A model generated the notes under the pieces. The model worked only from the letters and a program-made list of their open reading frames with translations. It made no database searches and was not told the origin of the DNA. The translations under genes and the position numbers were made by a program. From contig BQMF02000292.1 of the NCBI GenBank assembly GCA_027922465.2, positions 434,001-498,000 on the forward strand: DNA of 64,000 bases, written 5' to 3'. This document shows positions 31,391-43,076 of this stretch, piece by piece. Position 1 is the stretch's first letter; every line of letters starts with the position of its first letter. This DNA comes from Turritopsis dohrnii. Its lineage: Eukaryota > Cnidaria > Hydrozoa > Anthoathecata > Oceaniidae.

Positions 31391-32528
31391 TTTTTTTAAT
31401 TAAAATAAGAAATTTATTGCATCAAGACTTGATATTTTCAGAATTATTTAAAAGAGACAACACTAGATTTTAATTAACGCGCCGCTTGTAACCCGTTAGT
31501 AGCTAGTCGAAGTAAAGTCATTACTTCAAGCAACATGTTGTTTATTTATCAATTACTATTTTATTGCAACTACTATTTACTTTCTCATTAAATATTTATC
31601 ATTTACCAACTACTAACTAGTCACCGGATCTCTTTTAACATTTTTAACTAGGTACCAATCTCTTTTAACAACTTGATAACTAGTTACCAATCTCTTTTCA
31701 CTCGGGTCCATTGTTACAAAAAAATTTGGAATTTCTTATGTAAACAGCGGCACCCTTTCATCTTTCGATTACAAAAGAACGAAGTTATAAAGAAGTATTA
31801 GGAATGCCACCCCCCCTACCGCATATCATCACATGATATGGCAATTAATCTTGGTATGATGAAATTGGAGTTTGAGTTTGAAAAGACATACACATAGTAG
31901 TAGTGTAACTTCATAATATTGTGTAATTTACATTGACCAAGATGAATTATCTCAGAATAATTTTTAGGATGTAAATATCGTGTTTGTTTACATTTCCATA
32001 ATGAATTGAATTAGTTCATAGAATGTGACTTTCATGTTTCGTTTAGAAATAGTATAGAATTAACATAGATTAGAATGACCAATCAGGAAAATTTTATATA
32101 AAAGCAATATAATTTTTCATGTGATAACAAAACTTTATTACTGTATGTAAAATACTTTTTGATTTCTTCAAAGTTACCAAAAGAAGTCTTGTGAATGTAT
32201 TCGGAATGCAGAGTGAAAAACAATTGAAGAGAGGAGAAGAACAGTAAGAAGAAAGAGGTGGAGGAGAAGAAGAAAGAGAAAGAAGAGGAACGATGATTGG
32301 AAAGACAGGCAAGAAGGAAAGGGTGTACGTCACATACAGTAAGAAAACAGGCATATGACAAATCAACATGTGTCAGTGCAATTTTTTCCACTTGTGCAGA
32401 TGCTGGTTCGACCTATGTCCCCACATCAGGGTGGACGAGGTAGAAAGGTTTTTTATCAAAATTAATGTAATTTTCATATCAATTTTTTTTAATGTTATAT
32501 TGTTCCAAATATATTGTTGTTATCATCT
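31391..32528. other. Spacer; purine-rich tract; no gene
   Basis: AT-rich DNA with a strongly purine-biased stretch at ~32210-32300 (GAAGAAGAAAGAGAAAGAAG and similar). The minus-strand ORFs at 32083-32391 only translate that tract. 'TTACCAATCTCTTTTAACA'-type words recur at ~31620-31700. Confidence 0.5.
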
Positions 32529-32960
32529 TGATATCCCTACAGTTCACCTAAATAGGAAATACAATATAAAATAGACTTTTACAGGGTAATTTAACTGACT
32601 AGCCCTTTTTTGAACCGAATTGGATCAATTTACTCCAATTGCAAGTGCATTTATTGTGAAAATCAAAACAAATTTATGCCATTAACATATAGATATCCCT
32701 ACAACAGCCTACTTAACTAAAAAAACAACAGAAAATATACTTTTACAGGATAACCTACTTGATTAACCCTTTTTCAGGCCAAATTGGACCAACTTACCCG
32801 AATTTGAATTCAATGAATTACTAGGATATAGAATGAATGGTTCTCCTTAGCATCTAGGTATCATTTACTATTAAGCTAATTCAAAAAACGTCACAAAAAT
32901 AGACTTTCACAGGGTAACGTACCTAATCGACCCTTTTTCGGACCAAAAATCCCCAAAAAT
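32529..32960 (+). repeat. Diverged direct repeat, ~165 bp x 3
   Basis: The sequence 'ATATCCCTACA... AGACTTTTACAGGGTAA... CCCTTTTTnGnnCCnAATTGGA' occurs at about 32529, 32693 and (most diverged) 32868. The pairs are clear by eye but only ~65-75% alike. Not coding. Confidence 0.65.
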
Positions 32961-33362
32961 AGGACATAAGCCCGAAAATGATATCAAGATTTAATTAAAA
33001 TGTCATAGGGCAATGAAATTTTTCATCACACCTACAAAACCGTTACTAATTTACACTTTTCAGTGTTGAAATCTGTTGATTTCTTTTTTGAGAGGGGCAA
33101 ATTTCCCAAAATCCCCTAATTTTCTGACCCTAATCTTATAGAAATTTTTGCAATTTTTTTTTTATTTATAAGAAAAATTAATCACCTATCAAAAGCTTTT
33201 TACAGAACTTAAATACCTTTCTGCTAACTTGAGATATTTAAAAAAAGGTAAGGCAAGGTGAAAAATCTCAAATTTCCCGATTGCATTTCCGTGGTTGGTA
33301 GATTCATTTTTGCCTGTCTATTTCCAAGGTGGACAAAGGACAAAAATGTTTGTACTCTTTGA

Positions 33363-33730
33363 TTAAATCTTTTCAAGAGTTGAATCTAAATGTAGCTCTT
33401 TTAACTTGGAATGTTCTTCCACGAGTCCCTTTAAATAGTTGTCTAAAATCAACTCCTTCCTTAAATTTGAAGGAACAGGTGTTAACGTTAAAATATTTTG
33501 ATATCTCTTTTGGTAGAGGTTATTGGTTATGGTGGGAAGAAATCTTCTCTTATTCTCCAGAGGACCAGAGAACATGGCATCATCATTGTCAACATCTGAT
33601 GTGTTACCGATAAGGTAGTTTGTTGACATATCTGTTTCGGGAGCAACAAATCTTTTCTTTTTTGTTCCCGGGCTGGTTCACAAACAAATCCCAGAGTTTG
33701 TTCTTCCTCCTCAGCTTGTTGATTCAAGTT
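33363..33730 (-). pseudogene. Unknown coding-like fragment
   Basis: Overlapping minus-strand frames read NQQAEEEEQTLGFVCEPAR and, after a shift near 33560, NNLYQKRYQNILTLTPVPSN...DNYLKGLVEEHSKL. Composition looks protein-like and helical. A retrotransposon gag/nucleoprotein remnant is possible, but I cannot name it. Confidence 0.3.
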
Positions 33731-34739
33731 TGTTTTAAAAGAAATTTATCTCTCTATTAAACTTAACTATGCATGTAAAAACAAACATAAACATAAAAAA
33801 AAATTTTTCTACGTACATGTAATTATTCAGACGTGATCATGGAGTGCGGTTAAGCCTCCGAAAGCTTGCTTTAAAAATTAAAAAAAACTGGTTTAGTCGA
33901 AGGAAGCGTTGTTTTCTTTTCCTGTACAATGTAAATAAGTATTTATTTATACCTAGATGTAATTAAATTTATTACTTACCAAAATTACCTATTGCATGAA
34001 GATCAAACGGCAAGATAAGAATGCTTTTAGATGATTGTGATGTACAAAGCTTTTTTAGAGCTTTTACGAAAGAGCATTCACCATATGGCCAAATTGAATA
34101 GCTTCCAGCCAACAGTGTCCATTCCAGAAGGTCCTGAACCACCTATTGTTCTCACATTTTTCAATTTATTTATTCATTTTTTTTTTTTTGTGACATACAA
34201 TGCAATATTTCACTTTCAGTTTCAGTAAGCAACTATAATCAGATACATATACAATAGTAATACAACTGACATATAAAATCATAATATTTTCATTTTCCTA
34301 TTTATTTCTCCATCATCGACTTTTCTGCGATAATTTTCAAGTCAGTATCGGATAAGAATCTATCACTTGAAGCCTTTTTCCTAATACAAATGAGCAGTAA
34401 TCTTAGCAGATTATAACAGATTTTTGTTCTTAAGAAACTTTTGGTGACACTTGACTGTTCCCTTTTTTTTCTGCGAGTCTACTATAATAGAATGGCTGAC
34501 ATTCCCTTGACATATCTCCAAAGCATCTGAATATCACTGTGTTAATGATCCTTGATCGACGTGATTTATTCGATTCACAAGGGTTAACTTTCTGTTGATA
34601 TGTTCAACTAATTTATCGTATAAATCATTTTGATTTATAACTTTCCATTTTTATAACCATTAATTTTGTTACCAAACTTAACTGGAAGCGAAAACAGGAG
34701 ACGTTCTATATTGCTACATTCATAGCTGCGTAGAAGACT

Positions 34740-34905
34740 TTTAATGAATTGATGGCTCTTTTATTTGGGACAGTGTGCAGTTGTTCAGTTCCAGTCCCGG
34801 TTGTGTGATTTAATTTTTGGTCACTTGGTTTGCACATGGGAAAGGCAAATTTGACACATTCTTTTGGAAGTTAATCTCAGTAAAAAGTTTTACCCGGGTT
34901 ACTAG
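34740..34905 (+). mobile_element. Helitron 3' terminus, family A
   Basis: GTGATTTAATTTTTGGTCAC..., then GTAAAAAGTTTTACCCGGGT and CTAG at 34902-34905 followed by T. This matches the 3' ends at 28742 and 29306. No convincing 5' start upstream, so the element is truncated; the rest of 33741-35106 holds no gene I can support. Confidence 0.7.
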
Positions 34906-35106
34906 TACATTTATATTCATCCAATAATTGCACCAAGGTGTCTGTTTCTTTCTTTTGTTATTTTTACTCCTGTTCCTTGAAACACTTTACTCGCTTCCTC
35001 GTAATGCAGTTCCTTAACAATCAACTTGGTTTTGGGAGATATTAGGTATTAGGATTAGCTAATATTAGGGCCATGTAGCGTCATGATCGCAAGCCTGCAA
35101 GTTTCG

Positions 35107-35879
35107 TTATCCCTGTTCAGTCATCCGCATATCCAATTTTTTTGAATCATCATTTTTCATGTCTCTCGGTATAAGTAAGGGCAAAATGACAGTAGCATGC
35201 ATTCCAATTGCTACAGAATCCCCTTGGGTTGTGCCTTCAGTCTCTTTGCCACCTGCTATTAACAAGGGGATCAACTTGTTGTTGCAGTTGTAAACATACA
35301 TTGAAAATTCTGGACATAAGATATCGATGTTATGAAGTCTCGTTGCTCTATTAATCCAGTTGAAATCATTGGATGCATCTACTGCTGAACGTACAGCTAT
35401 CTCGCATGCTGAGTTTTATCCAGAACAAAGTTGAAGGATGCCATTCTTAAAACAGGACATTACAGCCTTACCAATTATGCGTCTCAAAACCTCCTTGATT
35501 CCTATCAGTCTAAGGCCAGGGTCTTTGTTCAATGGAATTAAATCACAGGACATTGGTGCTTCAAGCTCTCTGGATGTTTAATGCTCTCTGTAGTTAGAGC
35601 TTTTGCCAGTTGAGATATCTCTTTCCAAAGGTCTGAACTACTGGTTGCTCTATAAAGTGTTGAGAATAATGCTCTATGACAGTCATCAGCGTCCAACCCT
35701 TTTAATTCACGACGGCACGCGGCAAATGCCGACGTAATTGCCGTCGTAATTTGAGAAAAGAGCATTTCACGTCGGCAAAAAAATGCCGTCGCTAGAATTT
35801 TGGTATTTTCGGAATAACCCGTTAAAAAAATAAAACAAAGGAAAAAACATGTTCTCTTTTCCTTTACGAACTTGTTCAT
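35107..35879 (-). pseudogene. Reverse-transcriptase remnant
   Basis: On the minus strand: SDLWKEISQLAKALTTESIK, then PLNKDPGLRLIGIKEVLRRI (RT motif 2), after a break DASNDFNWINR (motif A with the catalytic Asp), and EGTTQGDSVA (motif B-like). The FADD-type motif C lies beyond the fragment or is lost. The N-terminal frame, 35538-35879, is out of frame with what follows. Of non-LTR type or a related RT; the clade is not determined. Overlaps an inverted repeat at 35710-35791. Confidence 0.65.
35710..35791. repeat. GC-rich inverted repeat
   Basis: CGACGGCA...AATGCCGACGT and ACGTCGGCA...ATGCCGTCG face each other over ~82 bp, standing out from the AT-rich surroundings. Possibly a MITE core or fold-back insertion inside the RT remnant. 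Confidence 0.55.
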
Positions 35880-36028
35880 TCATTTTTTTCTTTCAGTATT
35901 CGTTTTTTTTCTTTCATCACGTTCATTCATTTCTTCATTCATTTAAATTGCTTCAGTATAAAAAGAAAGAATTTTAATTCCCACCAGGCCTCAGCTTTTT
36001 TGTTTGCTGAGTTTGAGCGTGCCTTTCG

Positions 36029-36821
36029 TTGTTTGCTACAGTTGTAAAAAAAGACATAAACATGGTTAATTTGTCAATAGCAAAAAGTTGGAATTTTAAG
36101 GAATTTAAGTATTTTTGTGATAATCCAGAAGATCTTTCAAAAGTTACAAAAATAAAATGTTTGCTGTGCAGCGAATTTTATGGCGAAAATCCAAAAGAGT
36201 TAAACAAGTTACAGGGTCAAGTGAAAATCCAAGTCAAAAAATGGATCGATGGAAGTTCCACAGTGAAAAAGAATAATGCGAGCGATCATTTGAAATCCAA
36301 TACTCATAACAAAGCTGTACAACGACTTAAAGAAAAACAGACTCCTACCACAGGCCAACAGATCGCGCAATCTTCCAGCATGCAAAAACTTCGAGCATGC
36401 AAGAGATTTATCGAAATCACAGAAATCGCAGTTGGTGAAAAAATTCCAGTTAGCACATTATTTGATTGTTAACAATAAATCTTTTAACTTTTATAAAGAT
36501 TTGGTACATTTCCAGAAAGACATTTATAACGTAGACGTCAGAACCGGCTATCTTCATAATTTATCTGCGAAAGAAATGGTATTGTACTTATCAAAATCTA
36601 TCGTCGAAGAAAATATAACAGCTCCTTTAAGTGGTGGAGAAAGGCTTTATTTTAGTGTGCTGTTTGATGGCTCATCCAATGCAAAAACTATGGATGAAAA
36701 AGAAGTTTACGTCATTAAAACATGTGAGAACGGTAAGCCTCGCTATGATGTTTTATCGCTTGAGCACTACTACTACTACTGTGTCAATAGTGTTGGTTCA
36801 TCAATAAACCTTCTGCCGTAA
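36029..36821 (+). pseudogene. hAT-like transposase / ZNF862-like N-terminus, broken
   Basis: Frame 1 (36029-36472): WNFKEFKYF, CLLCSEFYGENPKEL, then NASDHLKSNTHNKAV, a BED-like C2H2 zinc finger (CxxC...HxxxxxH). After a one-base shift near 36450, frame 2 continues LAHYLIVNNKSFNFYKDLV, TGYLHNLSAKEMVLYLSKSI and YFSVLFDGSSNAKTMDEKEVYV, which carries the first catalytic Asp of the hAT RNase H fold. The rest of the catalytic domain is absent: sequence after ~36780 changes character. Either a decayed hAT element or a domesticated-type gene fragment. Confidence 0.65.
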
Positions 36822-37660
36822 CAGAAGGCTCAGGGTGTGGCCTCGACAAAGCACACCAGACACATTTGCTGGGAAACCCTCCATGCGCGACATGGCACAA
36901 CAAATGTCCTGATATTTTACAGCTGCTGATGGAACAGCCTCTCTTAAGCGCTACCAAAAAAGTTTGGGTTCCTAACTATCAGCCGGCCTCAGACCACCAA
37001 GAGATGACTTACCAGAGTTTCGACACAACAGCGACAGTTCACAAGCAGGCAAAGAGCACATACAACAACTAGACAAACAGAAAAAGGTGAAAGAAACCAG
37101 CGTTCAGTGTCCTAGCTTAGAAACAAGGTAAACTTGAGTTTACCTCTAACTAAGCCACTGACAAAGATGGAGTTCGAGGCTGGCCAGTAGGAAGATCCTT
37201 CTACTCCATAAAGATTTACAGTTTTCTCAGGGTGTTAATCAGAGTTTTCCTTCTCCTAGATGGACTGCCTTCACCACGGCTTAATGGAGCCCCATCTACC
37301 CCATATCAGAGGAACTTGTTAAAGCATCAAATTCACTGGGGATAAGGCTAGAACAGTGATGAAAGTGAATCCAGGATTCACAAATATCATAGAAAATTAA
37401 TCTACTACATGTGTCATCATCAACTGACTTTGAGCAAACAGTACAACAATGATGATGTTGCACATAGAAACTTTATCTGAGGAGGGGAGCAAGATCACAA
37501 AGAGAGAAGAAAAAAAAAGTAAAAGAAATTAAGCTTAGAGAAGATAAAAAAAGAAAAAGAAATATATAAATACAAAATCACAAAGAATTACCACACGTTC
37601 ACGCTTTCGAACGACCAGGCTATCCCAGCAACAATTCTACCATTATGTTTGGCGCGGAAA
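36822..37660 (+). other. Unclassified repeat-like sequence, moderately GC-rich
   Basis: A more GC-balanced block than its surroundings with no long ORF. A stretch around 37155-37340 (GATGGAGTTCGAGGCTGGCC on) has the look of a transposon leader or LINE 5' UTR, but no diagnostic motif supports a class. Confidence 0.35.
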
Positions 37661-37672
37661 GAAAATAACTAA

Positions 37673-38103
37673 AGCTCGGTTCCCATTAGAATCGAAAATG
37701 TTGAGCAACAGTCGTACAACAGTAGCACAGCACTTACGATATTAATGGAAACAAATGTCGTGCAACAGAGCGATTGTTGTACAACAAAAGACATGTTGCA
37801 CAACACATGTTGTAGAGATAGAAATTTTTCTATCTCTGCAACAGTCGGCGATAGTTGTACGACATTATTGAAGTAAAAGTTCAATGGAAACACAGCAGAG
37901 AGCAGTTGCTCAACAGCGCACGATTTTGCTGTTCTGTAAAGTACATAATCTTATACGTTTTTTGAATGAATGGAGAATTTATCGTAATTTAACATAAGAT
38001 TTAATGGAAACATGTGATTGCACAACAACAGTTGTACAATTGTAGTACAACACTTGTTGTACGAATGTTGCTCAACATTTTAAATCTTAATGGGAACCGA
38101 GCT
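37673..38103. mobile_element. MITE with TAA target duplication (Harbinger-type)
   Basis: Inverted ends AGCTCGGTTCCCATTA... and ...TAATGGGAACCGAGCT, with subterminal ATGTTGAGCAAC / GTTGCTCAACAT also inverted. TAA flanks both sides (37670-37672 and 38104-38106). It is 431 bp and full of short GTTGTACAAC-like words. A TWA duplication of 3 bp is the PIF/Harbinger signature; a transposase of that superfamily lies at 49192. Confidence 0.85.
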
Positions 38104-38157
38104 TAAGACTTTGAACAGGTAGGGGTTTCCAAGGCAAGCGAATGTAATCAGAATAAA

Positions 38158-38770
38158 CTAGCGCTCAAAGTCAAATTCAGGGAATAAACTAAAGAGTTGC
38201 GACTCATTGAGAATTTTTTTTGATTTTTCATGTCCTTTTATGTCAAATTTAATAATTATCGATTCATTTTGATACTTCATTGATTTGATGATCTTAGCAT
38301 TACGAAGCTTTTGACACTGCCAAGAAAGTTTTCTGAAATACAGGTTCAAGTTTTCATTGACATACAGTTCAGTTTCATCAGGAAATCCAAGGGAGGTGAT
38401 ATCGATATCATTGAGGCTTTTTTGGCGCGTAGAGCGGTTTCACAATTTTTTCTGTTGACAAATTTCATTATAACCTTTTTGTTTCCATTAGGATTTTTTT
38501 CGGGGTTGGAAGACGGTGACAGGCCTCTATGTCCTTTTCTCAATTTTTATGTTCATTTTATCAAAGATCTATATGACAATACCTTCAAGATCTCCATCCT
38601 CAACGTCATTAGGTACACCACTTATCTCAACATTGTTTCTCCTTCCATACTGGTTCGTACAGTTTGTTTCTTGTTCCATAATTCTTACCTTTTCCTCAAG
38701 ACAATGTATGCGTGCTTGTAGATCTTTGTTCAAGTTTACAAGGTTTTCAATGATTTGCTTGTTCATCATG
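38158..38770 (-). pseudogene. LINE ORF1 remnant
   Basis: Minus strand: a coiled coil (LNKDLQARIHCLEEKVRIME) running into NQYGRRNNVEISGVPNDV, the start of an RRM-like region, then after stops the C-terminal part (LGFPDETELYVNENLNLYFRKLSWQCQKLRNAKI). This is the common L1/Tx1-style ORF1 of invertebrates, which binds the element RNA. Several stops and shifts between ~38350 and 38570 show decay. No adjoining ORF2. Confidence 0.65.
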
Positions 38771-38979
38771 TTGATATCTTTAGATAGCTCAACTTTATTT
38801 TTTTTCTAGTTTATTTTCCATTACTATGAAGTTATTCGTCATAAAATCCATTAACTTTTGACAAGTAAGTTTACCTTAAATAATTGATTCAGCCATGTTG
38901 ACTTATTGTTGCTAGGAAGGCGGTTTTTTTCTAGAACACGTCCGTATGCATTGATGACTTGACGCGGAATAGATTAAGA

Positions 38980-39551
38980 CTAGTATCCCGGGTAAAAACT
39001 TTTTACCGAACTTAACTAAAAGAAATACGTAAAATCAGCACGACTTTCTTCCACTCGTTCTTCGTTTGGTTTTCATCTGAAAAAACCTATATATAAAAAA
39101 AACAAACATCTATTCAAAAACTCACTTACGCATGTGTGCTACCTGCTAACTAATCACGTGCTGCTGCCTGTTCTTTTATTAATCTAAAATACAATAAAGT
39201 AAAAGTCTAACAATGAACAGTTTCATAATAACAATACCTCCGTATGTATACAAACCTGTATTTCTTCGTGAAAACAACTGCGATAATGAAAATCAGTTAT
39301 TAACAAACTTATTTTTTGGAAATCGGCAACCAATCAAATTGGCAAAAAAATAATTTCTTGCGTTTTGATTGGTTTAAAAATTTAGACGTCACACTTAGAT
39401 TACGTAACATTAAAAATAGTGTCTGTCACCTCTACGTGGCTTTACGACGAAAAGGGAAAAAATAAGAAGGATTTGACCGTGAAAAAAAAAGTAAATATAT
39501 CACTCTCTAAAATAAAAGTGGGATGCACAATCGCGGATTATTATAATAAGA
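38980..39551 (-). mobile_element. Small non-autonomous Helitron, family A, reverse
   Basis: On the plus strand A|CTAGTATCCCGGGTAAAAAC (38979/38980) to ...TTATTATAATAAGA|T (39551). Read in reverse this is TCTTATTATAATAATCCGCG...CTAG, with the same termini as 16844 and 28743. It is 572 bp and non-coding. Confidence 0.88.
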
Positions 39552-39718
39552 TTAAGACTGGTCTTTTGGGATTGAGGGCTTTTTGATCTCCAAAGTTGTA
39601 TGTTTGACTTTTCTTTTAATTATCTGATTGAAAAATGTTTTTAGAAGTCTTCCTTATATTCACTTTTTATAGTTTTTATTTTTTTCTCATCGTTTTAATT
39701 TATTGGGATTGTATTGTA

Positions 39719-40412
39719 GGTGGAAAGTGCTAATCCCAATTTGGGTGAGGAAGAAGAGCAGGAAGATTCTTTATCACAAGAGTCACTGAGAGAAGCTGGC
39801 TTAATGCATTTTACCAGGCAGTCCCAAAGACCTGTTCGATATCGACATTCAATAGGTTCCCCAAGTCTTTCCAAGTTGTGCCTGATAAATGGAATGTAAC
39901 ATCTGCTTGCGATGATATTAAGGACACTGCTCCTGATGTAGTTGACTATTTCGGTGATGATGAAGTAAATAGATTTATGGAGAGCAATCAGAACAATTCT
40001 TTTGTACCACTTCAAATACCTTCACAAGGTGATGTGAATCTAAAAAGTTTTATTAAAGAAGCAGACAAGCGTTTTCATGAAAAAAGGTATCGAATGCAGA
40101 TGATGTAGATATTGTAAAACACATAATTGTCCAACGTAGCCCGGAAGGCTTTTGACCTGTTCTTTTCAGGCAACACTTTAATGTTGCAACCCACGACATA
40201 ACAGTTAGATTTGCTGATGAGCCAGGGGCTGACCTTGGAGGCCCTATGAGAGAGTTTCTGACTTAAACAATGATGCAATTTCCTGTGATACCTGGGATCA
40301 TCTTAGACAGAGAAGATAATATTTTCTTTAAAATGTTACCAGAAAGTATTAGTAAAAATCATTATTTTATGTTGGGACAATTGGTAGGTGCATCAATCCT
40401 TTATGTCAAGTA
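39719..40412 (+). pseudogene. Second G2E3-like HECT remnant
   Basis: After an intron acceptor (TTGTAG at ~39718) come an acidic linker (GEEEEQEDSLSQESLREAG) and, further on, DVDIVKHIIVQRS and the HECT-like VRFADEPGADLGGPMREFL, then MLPESISKNHYFMLGQLVGAS. The frame is broken by several stops (for example just after REFLT). The family matches the gene at 13631-15800, but the preserved piece is the N-lobe start only. Probably an unprocessed pseudogene. Confidence 0.6.
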
Positions 40413-40932
40413 ATTCATTTGCAAAAAGCTTTTTGTGTCAAGTACTTATCTTCGATTTGAAGGTTTTCAATTTCCAACGATAAAGTCCCAGTTAATATTT
40501 TTTCTTATCATTTTGTTAAAATTTGTTTTTTTTTTATTACAGACGCTTTTATTTAAGAAGACACGACTTACGTAATATGGCTGCCCGTTTATACTAAGGC
40601 ATTTAATTTTCGCCAGGATTGAGAATCTCTGCAATAAAATAGGGAAAAGTTAGGAAATGGTAATCCAAACACTAAAACTTTATTTATGCTGGTTGGTCTG
40701 CCGAATTACATTCCCGCAGAAATTAATTTTCCATTGCATCACAATTTAACTGAGATTTTATAACTCAACCAACTTCACCGAATTAATGATTCTTTTTTTG
40801 GCATGCACTGGTTGTTCTGTTAAATAAACTACAGTATTGTTACACATAAAAGGTGGCCAGAAAAAAGTGACACTTTTTAAGCTCATTCCTAAATGAGGTT
40901 GAACATTTCCGTTACAGTAAGTTGTGTCTTCC

Positions 40933-41820
40933 TCAGACTGCAAAGCCATCATTGCTCAGGAAACCTTTCAACTGAACGTAGAGGTCTAAGCCACCTCCTG
41001 CATCTTTAGGTGTTGTGACATGGTACATGTGTATATAACAGATAAGCAAATCATGCATGTCCTTGTTATGGTAAACCGGGTGATGGTTTATGCCTAACAC
41101 ATGCAGAGCCACTTGAATATCTGAATTGTCAACTACTTTTCCTTGGTTAGTATAGCCAATGGTCGAGGGTAAATGAAAAAGAAGATCAGGTTTACCACCT
41201 GCAGCACTAGCAGACTGTCGGACATTTCGAGAATTCCATGTTCTGACAAAATCATTTAACTCAGCTTGAATAATGGGTAAATATACGAACAATAAACACT
41301 CTTGATGGGTTTCCAATTCAGGGCGAAATAAATGCCTTTGTACCATGTCAGAGAAGAAGTTGATCCACCAGTTGGTTCTAAATTGTTTTATGCAAGACCA
41401 ATACGCTTCAATTCTTTGGTTTCTTGTGGATTGTGCGTAAATATAGCTGTTCTTGTTATTTGTGAAGAAAACCTGATAATCTTTGCAGTACATATTTTCC
41501 CTCCCTTTGTCCATCCGCAACATAGTGGGTACTGTTCAATGCCGCTTCACACACAAAATATAATTGACTATGATTAGTGGGTCGTTGTTGGAAAAAGCGA
41601 CTGTTAGCCACATAATCTTCCGGCTAAAACCATCCATGCAACCATGAATGCAGAAACCCCATTTTTTGAGTTTGTCGTTGCCATCTATGTGGTATATTTG
41701 AGCAGGACCATCTGAAGAGTAAACCCGCCAGTTTATAACACGTGATCGTCGCAAAGACGCTCCCAAAGGATCAACATCTTTCAAAGCCTGTCTCACGTCT
41801 TCCTTAGAAACATTTATACC
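40933..41820 (-). pseudogene. Integrase-core (DDE) transposase-like protein, broken
   Basis: Minus strand, two frames: RSRVINWRVYSSDGPAQIYHIDGNDKLKKWGFCIHGCMDGFSR (first catalytic Asp in HIDG and DGFSR) then, after a shift near 41530, MDKGRENMYCKDYQ (second Asp), RNQRIEAYWSCIKQ (Glu) and a C-terminal domain to GFLSNDGFAV. This is the retroviral-integrase-fold family found as single genes in cnidarian and other invertebrate genomes. Upstream (to ~42000) more coding-like sequence (KRILKEEGLNRKRNVSNHVL) exists but is interrupted by stops. Confidence 0.7.
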
Positions 41821-42929
41821 ATATTTTTAAACATTCTGTCATCTGGCGATATCCTACCAAGGATAAGGACGTTGATAGCTCGTTTTCAATGGCACTACTC
41901 AGCACATGATTACTCACATTTCTTTTCCTGTTCAGTCCTTCTTCCTTCAAAATTCTTTTTAATTTTGAGCTATTGACAAAATAGTCATGGTGGCAACATA
42001 AAATGTTCCTGATTTCCTTATACTTTAGCTTTGGTCATACCAAATGATAATGAATTATCCTTGATCTAAGACTCAGCTGTGTTGTCTTTGGCAGGAAAAC
42101 ATCCGACATAATCAATGCCACTTGTGATAATCCTAGGAATTCCTGTAAACCAGAGTATTTGTTTTGAAATTTGAAACTGGCGGCCACGAGTGAGTAATTG
42201 AGAAAACAAACTTCAGGACCAGATCTAAAATATTTTGCAGGCCAGCTGCTAAACATCAGCAGCTAATGGCGACTTTAACTGCCGGCTGCCAGTTTTGGAA
42301 TGACTTTCAGCGACAGCTATTAAAACTTGTAACAAATGAACCAAATCAGCCACGGTACCAGTGCCTAAACCAAATCTTGACACATTATCTGTTTTACAAC
42401 CAGTACTGCCTTCAGAAATTGTATCAGCATGTCTGGTTTTTGCTTCCAATAGTTTCTTCTATACTTAGAAGTCTATGATAACCACTCAAAATCAATAAAC
42501 CTAAGGTGCATTTCACTTTACCTGACAGTGACAGGGTAAAATCGGTGTTACCATGTGTCTATGCATAGCTTTCAGTTTTTTTCTTATTCTCTCAACGTTA
42601 TTTCCAAATAAGACTTTTCATAGTGTAAAAACAGCCACTTGGTTGATCTTTGTTTCTGTAACTTTTCATATCTATCACAATAAATAGTGTTTGATGAAAA
42701 ATCCTAAGTCCCAAAAGTAGTTAGATAGTTGAGTGTGGTTTGTCAACTCTTCAAGGGTGAGGGTGTATTTGTGTGAACTCCATTTTTTCTTAAAGGTGTT
42801 ACTGGTATGTCCGATGTCAAATTTGCCAGGTCATAAGCTGTGGATTTGATATGACATTGATTGAAGACAATTGCCTTTCAGTTGAGAATTGTAAGTAGAT
42901 ACTTCTTCATTTTCCATCTAATCATCGTT

Positions 42930-43076
42930 AACATATTCAATCAATCAATCAATCAATTCAGTTTATTTGCCATATAGAATACCATATAATTACAGAGTAC
43001 ATTGAGTTAAGATTACAACATAATAGGTTAGGAGACTACCCCATATAGCGAACTATTCGAGGGAGGTAGCCACTTA
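42930..43076 (-). mobile_element. LINE 3' tail (CR1/L2-style)
   Basis: On the minus strand: ...TATATGGCAAATAAACTGAA followed by a TTGA/TGAT tetranucleotide tail. Short repeated tails after an AATAAA-like sequence are characteristic of CR1/L2-group LINEs. Only the last ~145 bp remain. Confidence 0.5.

Larger units (their letters stand above)
15860..31400 (+). mobile_element. Endogenous adenain-bearing virus-like element, split by Helitrons
   Basis: Two blocks of small, tightly packed plus-strand genes (15931-16840 and 29384-31390) share AT-rich spacing, codon use and gene type. The segment 16844-29306 between them is exactly three Helitrons inserted at an A|T site, so the blocks were once contiguous (~3 kb). 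Contents: adenain-like protease, three very Arg-rich peptides with GG-containing processing-like sites, three Cys-rich proteins and a one-helix membrane peptide. Adenain-like proteases mark adenoviruses, adintoviruses, Polintons/Mavericks and related lineages. No capsid, ATPase, polymerase or integrase gene and no terminal repeats are visible here, so this is a partial element and its lineage is unresolved. Outer limits are approximate. Confidence 0.6.

Noticed and set aside
15800..31500. Terminal inverted repeats of a complete Polinton
   Set aside because: No matching inverted pair found at either side, and integrase, PolB, ATPase and capsid genes are absent.
32083..32391. Two hydrophobic minus-strand ORFs
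   Set aside because: They arise from a purine-rich tract read backwards (Ser/Phe/Leu runs).
34478..34905. Complete Helitron starting TCTACTATAATAG at 34478
   Set aside because: The preceding base is G, not A, and no shared 5' subterminal block follows; only the 3' end is supported.
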